Shown here piece after piece: positions 13,741-27,800 of a DNA stretch of 64,000 nt. This stretch comes from Lethocerus indicus (taxonomy: Eukaryota; Arthropoda; Insecta; Hemiptera; Belostomatidae). The DNA lies in contig JACDQD010000004.1 of assembly GCA_019843655.1 (NCBI GenBank), positions 7,936,001-8,000,000 on the forward strand, written 5' to 3'. A program made the translations under genes and the position numbers. The notes beneath the pieces are model-generated. The model did no database searches. It was not told where the DNA came from and saw nothing but the letters and a program-made list of their open reading frames with translations. Position 1 is the stretch's first letter, and each line of letters begins with the position of its first letter.

Positions 13741-16700
13741 TATCCTTATATTAAGCGAATACATATTAAATATTCCAACTTAATGACTAGATTAGACGTA
13801 TGAATAATTAACAACTGACATTCTTCGGAAGAGGAACAACTTACAGTTTTGAATATCTCATTAACAATTTTTAAATGGGTGAACTATAATTCATGCGAAT
13901 ACATCAGGAATGGTTCACTTAATAGCAAACGAAAATAAAAGATCTCTCGCTTAATGTTTACTGCTGTCAATTCCCCCTTTCAAATTAGTGACAATATTGT
14001 ATTTCTATCCATTATAGTGCAGTAATTACGACAAATATCAACGAAGCCAATAAGAAATCATCGCAAAATTAGCTCATAGAGGAGTTCGAGAACTTTGACA
14101 AGCGGTTCGCTACCGGGCAAATTGTATTGGCACGTGGTTAACGTACTGGCAGTGGAAGGGGATTCAAAACGGTGAAGTCGGTATTAGTATATTATATACG
14201 TTAATCGGTAAGTAAGCGGTCTCGGTTAGAGAAGCAGAGCGGTCAAGGTGAAGGTAGCGCGGGCCAGTAGGGAACGAGCGGTTATCCCGAGGGCGGGCAG
14301 CGGTCCTCACTCAACCGACCCCCAGGGAACACAGTCCATTGAGATTTCCGGAAGGGGAAAGAGAGGGAGTGATGACCCAGCGATATGAAAAGGTCGATAT
14401 AAGAGAGCCGGGTAGAGAGAAAGAGAAAAGGGAGACCAGGTGGCGGGGTCATATTGATTTATACAAGAGCGCGGGGAGGTCAAACAAGTTGTTCTTGGCT
14501 TTGATTTACGATAGCCGGCGGGCGGGAGGCGGGTCGGGGACGGCGGGGGAGGGAGCGGCTCGGTAAAACGAAAGGTACTTACTGGGGCGGGGGCGGCCTC
14601 CGCGGCGGGTGGTGAAGCGGCGTGAGGGGGACGTGTAACGGGGGCGGGTCGGAGCGAGGCGTGAGCGAGCGAGGCCGCCGATCTGCCGTCAACGCGGAAC
14701 GCTCCTAGCTGGCCAAGCCTATTATCACTGGGAGGCGGCACTGAGCCCACTGAGCTCCCGGCCCCCAAACACCCGATCCCCCACCACCAGACCCCACGAC
14801 CCCCACTTCTACACCACAACTCACACTCACCGCCAAATTCAAACGCCAAACTCAACCCATCTTCCTATTATTAATTATACTAATCCCAGTCTAAATTATA
14901 ATGTCCATTTATTTGCTACGATTAAATTATTAAAAACAAACTATTTATCGGTGATACATATTACTATGACAATATATGATACTGTATTTTGAATAGTTCC
15001 TAAAATACCAATTATTCCATAAAAAATATGTAGTCTAAAATCCATTTCGACGATACTTAATTGAGAGACATTCCAAAATAATTATATTTTATTCATTTTT
15101 TATTGGGACTATACACCAAGAAAAATATTGATGACAATCGTCGTTTGTATTGTCCTTCGTTAGGGCGGGCTAAAGCACTGCCCTAGGTTAGATACTAAAA
15201 CGGTTGATGATTCAGGGAGACGGAAAGGATACAGATCAATGGGAGAATGTGCCCAGTCGGTTCAAATTGATGATGATGGCTGTCAAATCTTGTTGTAGCA
15301 CACATCCCGCCTCCATTAAATAATCTCCCTCCGATTTATCCCCATTAGCCGACAACTCCAGCCTCACAACAAAGCCAAAAGAAACCCCACGCCATGAACT
15401 GTAGTTAGTATTAGTATGAACCTTTATTTATATAATAATTTATATATTATGAATATTCCAATGCAACTATTGAATTATTATACTGTTAGGTTGAATTTGT
15501 TTCACCGTATAATCAATTTAAAACACCTCCGAATAGCCAGCGCATAATACCACCTTGTCTAGATTGTTAACTAGTATTAACTTGTTACCTTATTAAATAT
15601 ATTAAAATGTACCTATGCAATTATTTTCTTGACATTTAAAAGTGTATTAATTAAGCATTTTTTACAAAAACAAGGGTGACAGATGCGGGATATTTTTGTT
15701 GTGAGTGCCTGTGTTCCGCTGTAGGCCGGAGCCTAATGTAATATTTAGGGCTCAATCTCTGCTTTCAGTACATCCACAATGTCCCCACGGGCCGGCCCAC
15801 AAAGGGAAACTTAAACATTAATCGGATCCGGTTCCTACATGTAGCAACAAAACAGGCAATATCGAGATCGTTTCACAGTCGTTAGTTAGTATTAGTCAAA
15901 ACTGTGATTTAAGTACTTAAATTAATAAGAATTAAATAATAATGTCGTCGTTCTGTTTGCGAAGTTGAACGTTTCTTAAACTTGATAGACTCTAGACTTG
16001 AGCTATGAAATCTATAATATTTATTTATGCATAGGCTACGCCATTAAAATATAATAGGTACAATCGAAATCAATCGCGACCTCCTAGTTCAATTATAAAA
16101 ACGCACATAAAATTTCAAACTTTATATGATGTAAATTGATATGAAGTCTTTGGCCAAATGTGTTGAAACCGTTTGGCGTACTAGAAGAAAGTTACCGGAT
16201 ATACGTGGTGTAATTGAAGGGAATTGAGTCAGAATTGTCAAATTAATAATTCAGGTAATGTGGCGTTTCTATTGACGAAACTTTGTTGTGGCGAACATAT
16301 AAATATTATTTATATTTGACAATAGATATTTTATATTTTCCACAAACGGAGTATCGTTAAATTGAGTGTAGCCGGGATATAAACGAAGAAATAATTGCAG
16401 CGGTAAAGCAGCATTCACTTGGACGACGCCAAGCTCGAATTGGAGCGAGTAAAAATAAAGCCAGGTGTATTAATAGGCTTTCACCGCTCTTGAAAAAATA
16501 TCAAAGTCAATTATAAAATAAGAGTGCAAGTGAACAACGAAAAATTAAGAAAGGTCACAGATTAATATCCAGTTCGTTAACTGTGCTCCTTGTACTAATC
16601 GATAGCTTAATCAGAACGTGTCCTAGAAATTGAATCTGTTGTTTCTTAAATTACGCCCGGAAACAACGCGGCAAAAAAACAATTAAGCCTCGTCAACTGA

Positions 16701-19700
16701 AGTTAGTATTACTAGTTAGCATTATTATTTCAAGTAATAAACCTAAACAGACGGAATTCGTCAACCTGTGCAATTAACCTGCGTTATTTAAAGTCAGAAA
16801 TACATTTTGGAAAGAAATATGAATAAACGATACCATGGTTCGTACCATCCTACGTATTATACTTTTTCTATTCACATTAGCTGGCGCAGCTTTATTTTAG
16901 AATTACATTTTGTTAAAACCGGGTGCACCCGAAAGAATACTCCCAGGACGTCTATCACATGAAACCTAAGCTATAAACCTAGTTAGGCCACATACTTCCC
17001 GTGTGAATAACAAAATTCCAGAAATCTAACGTTAAAACGTTAAAAAATTCTAACAATTTCATTGCTATATAAGTTAATTCGGTATAATAAAATATTTTAT
17101 ATTATAATTATGAATGAATATATAAAATGATAATGAGATAACACTTTTTATATATCGAAGGCAGATATAATAAAGATAAGAATTAAGTTCAAGTAAATGT
17201 ATATCTAGTAATAGGAGTTGTGGGAGGTGGGGTCAGCTTAACAACTTGGGCCACGGTCTACTGGTCTATATATACATTAAATACACAAGATGGGTAAAGG
17301 GAGCCGCTGATTCAAGCTTACAGTCAGGCTTATACAAGGCCGGCCTTATTATGACCAATTCCGGTTTAGTTATAATCCAGAGCTGGAGGAAGCAGTTGAA
17401 GGTTATTAGGGGCACAAATATAACACGGGCCCTTCCGATGGGGCCCTGAATTTTGAATATTCAATGAGAGCTCCCATCATGCGCATAGCCCCAGTTCCCC
17501 CAACCCGCTTTACACCGGTATCGCACTACTACCTCCTTTATGACCTTAAAACCCGAAAATATGTTTATTTCCGTGAGTGGGGTTCCGTCCGAAGTGGATA
17601 TGATTCTTTATTGGACGGGAATTGGGCATCTTAACTCCTGACCAAAGTCTATCCGTTACCGCCGTTGCCCACGGAGTACGCATAAACTATATGCACGCAT
17701 TTTTGTATACTCAAACAGGTACTTATTTTGTACCCGGTATAACGCGAAGAATCCTGGGCGGGGTAGTAGAGTCGCGAATCCCAGAGGCCGAATTTTGCCC
17801 ACTATCCTTCAATCACGAAATTATACCTCCATCCATAACTCAATATGCTAGTCAAACAATATGCTAATCGCAATATGCGAGGAGTAATGTGGGGCCGAGC
17901 ACATTTTGAGCAAAGAATAATCTTGAAAAATTATTGTTCGGACCGGAGTAGGGGGCCAGTCCGAACCTTTAGTGCAGGCAACGGTAGGCAACATAATTTC
18001 GAGACGGAAATTCGTATGGAAATTAACCTCTCCAGAAACTCGAGTGTCTCTCCTGTCTCTCCCCCCTGTCCGACCATGGCTCGACTCCGTGCGATTACCA
18101 CGCACGTTGTTTTCGAACTCTGGAGGTGTCTTAGGGCGCAGAGGATTCCTCGATAATGATAGTCACGGTGGGACTTCAGCATTGCTAGATGCGATCAAAA
18201 ACATTTTTTTGAATACAGGAATAATGAAGCTAGAGCTGCGTTCGGAGGTCTACTGGATAACTTATCAAACATAATAATAGTACTTTTCAATTCGTGAGCG
18301 AACATCGTGACATAAATAAATTATCGTATGATAAACAGTAGTTTAAACACCTGTCTCTAAGTTCCCAACGCGTAACTTATTTGGAATGTAAGGTTTTTGT
18401 TTTTTTTTTTGTATTTTCCCGTGACTCCCTCTCTGAAAAAAGTGATATTGTACAGAAGGCCGAGGGCAAGAAAAACCGGACGGTTCGTTACACACAATAC
18501 GGGGAATTCCTCGGGTGGGTCGGACGCGTTGATGCGGAGAGAGAGAGAGAGAGAGAGAGGGGGAATTCAATCACTATCCCGAGACATCGGAACGCGATAT
18601 TGGGTTCAGGGGGGTGAAGAGGGCCGGAAATAGCAAACAAACAGAGGGACAATCCACGCCTAAGGTAACACTGGCGGTTCTACTCCTTTCCTCTCACTCT
18701 CTCTCTCTCTCTCAACCAATCTCCCATCCGACTAATATAAGTGCTTCCGCAAGAACACTTCCGTTTTCAATTAAAAACAAACACCGGTTATTGGGACCGG
18801 TCATAGAAAAACATCGGTAAATGGATGCCGACCTCGCCTCCTGTAAACGCAGGAACTCTCCGAAAAACACTGCAGCATTACATCATTTTAAAACGTTTCC
18901 GGAGTTGATGTAGCCGACGATCCAATTACATATACAGACAAAACGATAATATACCATAATTTTTTATAATAATACGCGTTTCACGCTACACCTTGGCAGT
19001 GTAGAATTCAAACCTGTTTGAATAGTTAAAGAATGCACAAATGAAATTAGTGCAACTGAGATATTATCCGTACCATGTTCAATTTCATGATAGTACTGGT
19101 TTTTCATTTTCAACGTTTCTTATAACTGAAAGAAACGGATTAGCGCACTTAATGTTGCATTACGGTATTGAGTATAAATCAAGAGTATTCTCTCTGATAA
19201 TGCATTTAATTAGATTTCAATATTTAACGCATTAAAACATCGTATAATCAACCCAGAAGAACAATTTTTCAGGTTCTTTAGCCATCAACATGTTTATTAT
19301 TTAGCTGTATATTTTCGGCGTCTTTCGACAACAACTTCCCATCGCGTAATGACCGACCTAATTTCATCACTCAAACATTTTCACGTCGCACTATCTGTCG
19401 GTTCCGGTATTTGAGATCGAAAGTGTTTGAAACGTGGGAACACCGGTCGTTAGAAGTGGAGTAGTGAAAAACTCGACTAAAGACTTATCCTCAGCGCAGT
19501 CTAACAGTTCACTAAAGATATATAGGAATTATACCTAGAACAGTTTCTAACCATTCGCACAATAAATGTATTTAAATAAAAGAATGCAGTGCAAGCATAT
19601 CACTGGTATTTTGAGAATACCTCAACTACACAGAAGAGAATTTGTTTAGCCATTCTAATACCAAAGTTCCCTACTACGTATATTATAGTGTCAAAATCAC

Positions 19701-20776
19701 TGTACATTTACGAAATATATTTCCCTCACTTATTTATATTTCTGGACCGCATATGACCTATCAAATTTTGAGTTAGATCGAGTACTATGGGAAGAAACCC
19801 ACCACCTGAAATTGTCTTTGATCCCGCCCATTTCTTACGTTATATCAATTGTGTTACGTTCAATTTTAAATCTAAATTTGTAAGTTGGGAAGGACAAAAA
19901 TATTCCCTCCAAATCGGCTCGTTACATTTAATTTTCTGAGAGAACTATGAACATATTTCATATTCCCATTTAGTGAATTCCGTAATCGTTTAGGTGGTTT
20001 AGGTGGGAGGTGGGTTTATTAAGGGTATGGATACATTCACTAAAGGTTGTAGGAAGTTTATCCTTCTCCCCCCGGCCTAGAGTGCGTGAGCCCCTTTCCC
20101 TCTCTACCAACCTCCCTCCCTCCCTCTTTCACTCCCATTCCCACCTTTGTATTAGATTAGAACCGGCCGAAGTAACCGGGAATAATATATGAATTCATTA
20201 CATGAATAAATAACGCGGCAGAGCCGGGCTCTCCAAGTGTAATACAGAGGTTATTAGGGCCAACAAACTTATCTCATTGTGTTTCTACCCTAATGGCGAT
20301 GAATTGTAGGAGTTGTGTACTATCGCAGGCAAGATCCGAGTGTGGAAGGTCTCAACGCCTCTTGAGCCGCATCTGTGTTAAGATTTCTGCGGAACAATTA
20401 TTGGCACCTGGATTCAAATTCGACACTAAAGGGGCTTAATTGAAGCAGAAAGAGACAAATTAAATCTTCATATAGTGTTTTCGGAATATAGTGTTAGGGA
20501 ATCCTTCAAATTGGATTCTTCAAGTATACGAACCAAGTATTTCTCTGAAATAAACCAGGTAACATGTTTATTAAATTAACGCTCGTATTACTGAGAAAAG
20601 AATACTGATATCTATAGAAAAATACTACATGAAATAAGTAAGATTCATTAACTCAAAAAACAACATTAGGACTAATACTTGGCGATTAAACATTTAGACG
20701 ATGTGTGTTAGTAAAGTTAAAACATTTTCCATTTCCCAAAACTGTTAGTCATACTAAAATTTATAGTAGTGTGGTG
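13741..20776. other. Gene-poor DNA with CpG islands
   Basis: No exon chain was recognised. GC-rich islands occur at about 14.2-14.83 and 17.4-18.15 kb. GA and CT microsatellites lie near 18,538-18,560 and 18,694-18,713. A word close to agttagtatta recurs at about 15,403, 15,892 and 16,701 in otherwise dissimilar sequence, and I cannot assign it a meaning. The open frames look like chance products of GC-rich patches. Confidence 0.45.
14200..14840. promoter_or_regulatory. Large CpG-rich island, candidate promoter
   Basis: This is the most GC- and CpG-rich stretch of the first 28 kb, about 600 bp long with abrupt AT-rich borders. On the minus strand it is open for 182 codons (14,855 down to 14,307), with a Pro/Ala/Ser-rich translation and a good splice-donor word (GTAAGT) at about 14,583. 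No domain is recognisable, and such openness is expected in GC-rich DNA. It could be the promoter plus first exon of a minus-strand gene whose other exons lie to the left, or only a regulatory island. Transcript data would decide. Confidence 0.3.
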
Positions 20777-21808
20777 GAGTGGACCCAACGAACTTTAGTT
20801 AAGTACATTTCCGCACCACCCTCAGGGGGCGCTAGTTTATCGGTGCGAGTGGACCCAACGAACTTTAGTTAAGTACATTTCCGCACCACCCTCAGGGGGC
20901 GCTAGTTTATCGGTGCGAGTGGACCCAACGAACTTTAGTTAAGTACATTTCCGCACCACCCTCAGGGGGCGCTAGTTTATCGGTGCGAGTGGACCCAACG
21001 AACTTTAAGTTAAGTACATTCCCGCACCACCCTCAGGGGCGCTAGTTTATCGGTGCGGTGTGCCAGAACTTAGTTAAGTACATTTCCGCACCACCCTCAG
21101 GGGCGCTAGTTTATCGGTGCGAGTGGACCCAACGAACTTTAGTTAAGTACATTTCCCGCACCACCCTCAGGGGCGCTAGTTTATCGGTGCGAGTGGACCC
21201 AACGAACTTTAGTTAAGTACATTCCCGCACCACCCTCAGGGGGCGCTAGTTTATCGGTGCGAGTGTACCCAACGAACTTTAGTTAAGTACATTCCCGCAC
21301 CACCCTCAGGGGGCGCTAGTTTATCGGTGCGAGTGGACCCAACGAACTTTAGTTAAGTACATTTCCGCACCACCCTCAGGGGCGCTAGTTTATCGGTGCG
21401 AGGACCCAACGAACTTTAGTTAAGTACATTCCGCACCACCCTCAGGGGGCGCTAGTTTATCGGTGCGAGTGGACCCAACGAACTTTAGTTAAGTACATTC
21501 CCGCACCACCCTCAGGGGGCGCTAGTTTACCGGGTGCGGAGGGACCCAATCGAACTTTAGTTAAGTACATTCCCGCACCACCCTCAGGGGGCGCTAGTTT
21601 ACCGGTGCGAGTGGACCCAACGAACTTTAGTTAAGTACATTCCCGCACCACCCTCAGGGGGCGCTAGTTTATCGGTGCGAGTGGACCCAACGAACTTTAG
21701 TTAAGTACATTCCCGCACCACCCTCAGGGGGCGCTAGTTTATCGGTGCGAGTGGACCCAACGAATCTAGCGCTCCCTGAGGGTGTTGCGGAAATGTACTT
21801 AACTAAAG
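20777..21808. mobile_element. Fold-back element with 70-bp tandem repeats
   Basis: About 14 head-to-tail copies of a 70-bp unit begin at roughly 20,777, 20,847, 20,917, 20,987, 21,057, 21,121, 21,191, 21,261, 21,331, 21,400, 21,467, 21,537, 21,608 and 21,678, with a partial copy at 21,748. Copies are mostly over 90% alike and differ by small indels, often in C or G runs. The array ends abruptly in an inverted, slightly diverged copy of about 44 bp (21,764-21,808). The outer ends are therefore reverse complements, while the middle is satellite-like. This layout is known from non-autonomous Helentron-type and MITE elements with internal tandem repeats; assignment to a class is inference. Each unit carries CTCAGGGGGCGCTAG or a form one G shorter. 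Confidence 0.8.
21764..21808 (-). repeat. Inverted terminal copy of the 70-bp unit
   Basis: This segment is the reverse complement, with a few changes, of the part of the repeat unit running from its AGTTAAGTACATT word to its GGCGCTAG word. It is the only inverted copy, sits at the right end, and defines the fold-back structure. Confidence 0.85.
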
Positions 21809-24800
21809 TAGATTACTAAAAATAAACTTTTTCCAAAATAAATTTTGGATCAACGGGAAAACTTTTATGATCGTAAATACATAATACCAGACAATATCAG
21901 AAAGGCCAATGTGACTAACACAGCTACTGAAGATGGCAAGCAGCCAAAACCGGTCTAGCAAAAGACCAAACCAGCGAGCGGAAACAGAAGGACACGAAAT
22001 CTACAATAATTTCGCGATTCCAGTTGCCTGGTCAAATAATTCTTTAATATAAAACTTGTTTTTTTTTATAACCATCAGATAAGAAGGAATATTTTTTATT
22101 GCCTCGGTATAAACCAAACCAAATATTAAACCTTTCTACCTATTAAAACCGTTTTATTACCAAATTTAGGTAAAAAAAAAAACAAAAGACCATTCGGGAA
22201 TATATCTCTGTAGTTAATATTCCAGTGTTCGTTAAGCGGGTCGATGTCTGGCAAATCCGGTTTAAGTGGGGTTTAATGGAGGTCAGTTGTAATATTAAAC
22301 GGGACGTAAGATATCTGAAGTTAAGCTTGGCACAAATGAGGTCAAAGTTGAGGTCACCATAGCAACCCAAGGTAATGGCGACTCATCACCGCTAATAAGA
22401 GTAAAATAAATTCAAACTCGAATTACCATTTTTTAAAATGCTCTCTCAACACTTACATTTCCTAATCTCTCGAAAGATGAACAACATTCACAAGAATTTA
22501 TATGCCCATTCCTCATTTTTTATAGCACGTTAGAGATATAAACGTACCGTAACGAAAGTAATAAAAAATTAATACAGTTACAGCTCGTCATATTTCCCGC
22601 ACGCGAAACAAAACTAATATTTGTATTCTCTAGTGACCAGACTAATAAATAGGCGTACTGATAATAATATTGATGTTAATACGTTCTTGAATACTATTTT
22701 AAACTTAGCTATATGCGGTACAGATGGCGACACTTCCTATTAGTTCATCGGTAACTGGTAAATAATCCCTGTTATGCTCTACGAGAATAACGATAATTTC
22801 TATCTCATATGAATACATTATGAAATATCAGTATTAAACAATCGTGTCTGTACTTTTCAACGGCAGGTATATCATGGGATATGTTTAATGTGGAAGTCAT
22901 CCCCGATAAAATGCGGGCTTTAAATTTAATTAACAAACGAGAGACTGATTTCTGCGCTTTTACGGAGTACATATAAACTTCCAAATTTCTTTTAAAACCT
23001 CCCAATTTCCTTACATTAGATATATTTCGCTGATTAATACTTCAGTTTAAAATCTAAATGCAGAGGGTATTACGAATATAGAAAGGAATATTTAAAATCC
23101 CAAAAAACGGTTTATGATATAAAGGAAATCCTAAAGTAGTGGAATGTGTGTGGAATTTGGCCATATCGTGAAACAACATTGCCGGTGTTTAGAACAACTC
23201 CGTAAACACACGAAGCGATGAGAGGGAGCTGGTGAACTTTATGCTCATTAAACACGATAAAAGGGTATTTTTGAAGTATAGTGAGCTAATCAGAGCGTTA
23301 AAGATTCTTTTGTAGCCTTTACAAATTCAAAAATACGAAACACCGGTACTGTGTACGGCAGATGATACACAACGTTCTTTACAACAGCTGTCACATTGTT
23401 CAGATGTTGTATACCACACTCTTTCCGATAAATAAGCAGCAAATTTAAGCTTTATATATTTCAGAGGAGAGACCAGTAAAAAAAGATATATGTGTGCCTA
23501 ATAAACATAATACCCATATTTTAACTGTATTGATCCAAAATATTTTTTCTTAACGTACTGGAGATTCAACTTCAAAGATTTCAAATTATTCAAAATGTTC
23601 CCTTTTTATACACGTTTTAGGTTTTCTTTCTTGTGTGAGATGTTAGCACCTAACACAGAATCATGTTGGTTCAACGCAAAGTGAGTTTCACTTTCTCACC
23701 CACATCACTTCCTCACATCACTACAGTGAACCCACATAAAACGCCTGCAGGATAGTCCTGCAAACAGCCGTACTCGCCTCCACGTATGCTCCAATATTCT
23801 TATAGGTAATATATATTATTCAGACCCCTCTCTAGTATTTTTATTGAGTTTCATTCAACCGTTTGATGCTTGCTCGAGTTTATCACTCGGAGCTGTGGTG
23901 TGATCTACCTGTAAATTCTAGGATATATTTCCACTTGGGGATTGGGATGATCCGTAATCATACGGTTGTCGCAGAGTTAACCGCCCATCAGATAAAGGCA
24001 TGCGTTATACATCACGCGACGTTACAAAGTTGCGGTTTGATTATACGACGGACACGCAACTGCGGAATCAATTATTAATGTTGATCATATCCCCGCAACT
24101 TCTCCGGACCTCGACGTTATTTTTACTTTTCCAACTGCTCCTTTGTTCAAAATGATAACGGGTAGGTTACCATTATCACCCGAATTTTTCGGTCTCCTCG
24201 TCCGCTTGTTTAATTGGCATCAGCAGTGTTATGTCAGTATCTGCCAGGTGTAATCACAATTGTAACCGATTCCGGTGGAGAATCATTCTATATTAAATAA
24301 ATCGAGTATACGTAACACCGAAGAGATTCTTTAGCGCTACTCATTTCCGACGGCACAGTGTATGTCACAGTTTTATGGGATTTTTAATTCAAATCTGCAA
24401 GCCATACTATGTAAAATATAACAGTGTATAGTAAGTAAATGTGAAATAACAGACGTTTAACTAAATTATTATGGTATTATTAGCTTATCCACACTCACTG
24501 CAACACAAGAATTCGAAAAGAGAATATTAAAATGCAGATGTTAACTATCTTATGACGTTAAACATTGGGACATACACTTAATGTGAATGCATGGAAATAT
24601 ATTGAATATCAATCTACATTACAAATATTTAAACACCGACAGTAAATCAATAACAAAGAAACCACAACTCAATAAACAACTACAACGAATTTTGTTAGGA
24701 CATCGTAAACTGTAAAATTTTCTACTTAAATGGACACAAATACACCCAAAGTTCAGTAAGCGAAAAGTAGTTGCTGCACGCTTTACGCCACAACAGTAGA

Positions 24801-27800
24801 TACTGGACAAGCACTGACCGAGGCATTGTTACCGGCCAGGACGTGTGTAATACCGCGCAATCTGGCGAAATGGGAGCAGACTATGAAGTAGGCGAAAAGA
24901 AAATTTAATCGCACACTTAGCCCCAGTATTTCCCATTAAGTGTTGGATGGGAGTATGGCCAGCGGAGCGGGAAATCTCGCTAACCGGTGTGCTAAGAGGA
25001 AGAGCAACGTTTGCAGAGGAGCGAGGGCCTGCTCTGAGGTTAATCCTATTTGGGGCAGTATGAAAGGGGCAGCGCCGGGGGCAGGAGATTAGCTCCCGCG
25101 GGGTGACCGCCCCCGCACCCGCCCCACTTAAGGAGCTTAATTCTCTTCTAAGGACCCCTTCCCCCATACCCATCCTTCCTTACTCTCAGCGACAACCCTT
25201 GTCAACTCCTGGGAAAGAAACTCTGGACCAATTGTGCAGACATAGAGACAATAATACTAGACCGGGTGATAAATATGGGACTGTCGTCCGAAAGAAATTA
25301 GGACTTTAGCAATTTTTAAATTACAAACTTTGTACTAACTCGAACCCCGAGCACGTGCTCTCTTCTTACCTAGATCTGTTGACTAACAAATCAGGATGCC
25401 ACTGTGTTATTCACGGCTAATAAATATATATAATAATATATATAACATAAAAAAATTTGTCTTCTGAAATTTGGTCTTTAAATGGTACTCAATTCTGACA
25501 AAAATTATGATTTTTGAAAAATTTATATAGTTAGATTGAGTAAACCTTGAACAAAGTTTACGCGTTAATACTGCTGGAAAATAGTAATTTTATAATTAAT
25601 TCCTCAACAATGGAATTATGAGAAAAAAGTGTTATTATTTTCCATATCGAAGTCTGGTAAACATATAGAAACTGGTATATCCATGCCGGGTGGACGATAC
25701 AGTATCCCTCATACAACAGTAAAGTAAATAGGCGAGGAGGCTTCCAGTTTAATCCTATTACAGAGATATATTAAAGATTGACAGTATATCCTCCAAGGTA
25801 CGTAAGTAGCTTAATTACGACCCCACCCCACCAACAGCGGTTGTACAGCTTATCACGGAACAAATACTAAGTCTTTCTTCGGACACTCCCCGAAAAAAAA
25901 GCAATCGCCGACCTCTACACGGGGCCAGAAATTTGTGACCTGACTTGACCGAATGAACCAGTCGGCTTGCACAAGCCTATCGCATCGAAGGACCAATGCG
26001 AAATGCACCAGAAAGAGAAATTACCCCAGTACCATTTATACATTAACTACTCTGTTAATAATATAATTAGGTAACGCCACCAGTAACGATAACTAAGCCT
26101 TTATAGTAATAGTGTAACGACGACGCTGAGGGCATCTTCATCGGAATCTGGAATGAGTACGAACCTCAATGTATTACTGTCAATGTTTACATGTGTCAAG
26201 CTATACAGTCAATGAATAAAATACAAATAATGTACAATGTGTTGAAAATTGCAGAAAAAATTACAATGCATTATTGCAATTATTAAGTTATTAAAATTTC
26301 TCCGAGTTTGAAGGGCGATGAGACAGCAATTTGAGATTAAATGCCTATATTTAGCGACAGTCATAATTAGATGTATATTAATGCATCGAAATAAATATAA
26401 TTGAACGCTAAAAAAGGGACGTCCCCTCTCTCGACAACTCTCTGATGGTGACTCACTGGAGAGTGCTCCCCTTCCCCCCTTTAGGGCCTACATATGTATG
26501 AGAGGTGGACCGTTTACCGCGTATCAGCCACCCCCTCCCTATGTTATTCCTCCCCCACTGGCACGGCCGACGGAGCTCCGCCTTAACGCTCTCTCGCCCT
26601 CCAACCCTACTCCCTTGACAAGCCCAAATAGACCCCACTCCCCCGACCTCTTCTTCCGCTTGGGAAATCTCGCCCCGCGACGAATCGATCTCTGGACCGC
26701 GACCCTGCTAAAATAGCGGCGGCTTACAACAAAAAATTCAGTCGGCGGAGCTGGTGTTTGAATTTGATGGAAATCTCCAATACGTACACCCGCAGCTGCG
26801 TTCCTGTGTTGCCCATTATGACGTATCAGTTACCAAAACGTGTGAATGTACCGTGATCGATAAATTCGCATTCGTATGATTCGAGCGTGAAATATCGACG
26901 AGAGCGACAACGCATAACCGATCCGCCGTAACCCGGCCAATTCACCGACCTGGCAGGTCGTAAATACAGACTTGTTTGACAATAAAAGCCTACTTGTCGA
27001 ATTAAGAATAAACGGACTGAACATTTGACCCAACCTACTTCAGGACACTGCTCGGTGAAATATCCAGAACCAATTTGATCTCCGGTAAATGAACCAGAGC
27101 TTGACATATCTTTTGAAACCAGCCATGGCAGGTATTTTAACAACAAATCTAGCTCTTATATAAGTGAGAAAATAAAAAATGAAAACAGAAATAAATGCAT
27201 GAAAACCCAATTTTATCTAAAACAAGGTAAAGCGTAAGTATCTGTGATATTGGTCGAAAACTCGTGATGCGCTTCTAAATAGGAACCACATTCACGTATG
27301 TATCAAATAATTCTATTCACGTACAATGTTCTCTGTTTCCTTTCTTTTTTCATCTCATTCCATAGTATTTAATATACTTTAATCAGTATCCATTCTTCAG
27401 TTTCTGGAGGTACACAAAAGAATGGAGACATATGTTATTTATCAGACGAGCACGCTTCCCCCACAAGCTCACGTCCCGTGGTTTCTATCGATCAACTGCC
27501 TTGTCAATGTGGTGACAGCCGTTTTCACGATATTGACGTTGAGGTTACTCCCTGAACAAGAACTAAATTCTTTTAGGCCTTCAACAAATCATTTCCGTTT
27601 GTGCTCTACAGAGTCCGTTAATTATTAGTAAAATTACTAAGCTCACATTGCTTAGCACTCATCTCAAAGTAGAATTATAACCATGCATTTACAGTAAATT
27701 GAATTCACCACACCATTTATTTCGCCAGGTTTGCAATAAAACATATTTTGCATAACATACTTGTATTCATAATATATTTAATATTTCTGTCTGTATTTAA

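Noticed and set aside
14307..14855. Longest minus-strand open frame (182 codons) as a gene
   Set aside because: It lies in a GC-rich island where stops are rare, is low in complexity (Pro/Ala/Ser) and shows no domain. Kept only as a possible first exon or promoter.
20777..21808. CRISPR-like array
   Set aside because: The whole 70-bp unit is repeated with no unique spacers, the genome is eukaryotic and no cas genes exist.
26498..26716. Proline-rich plus-strand frame
   Set aside because: The C-rich island gives Pro-rich translations by composition, and the opposite strand is open as well.
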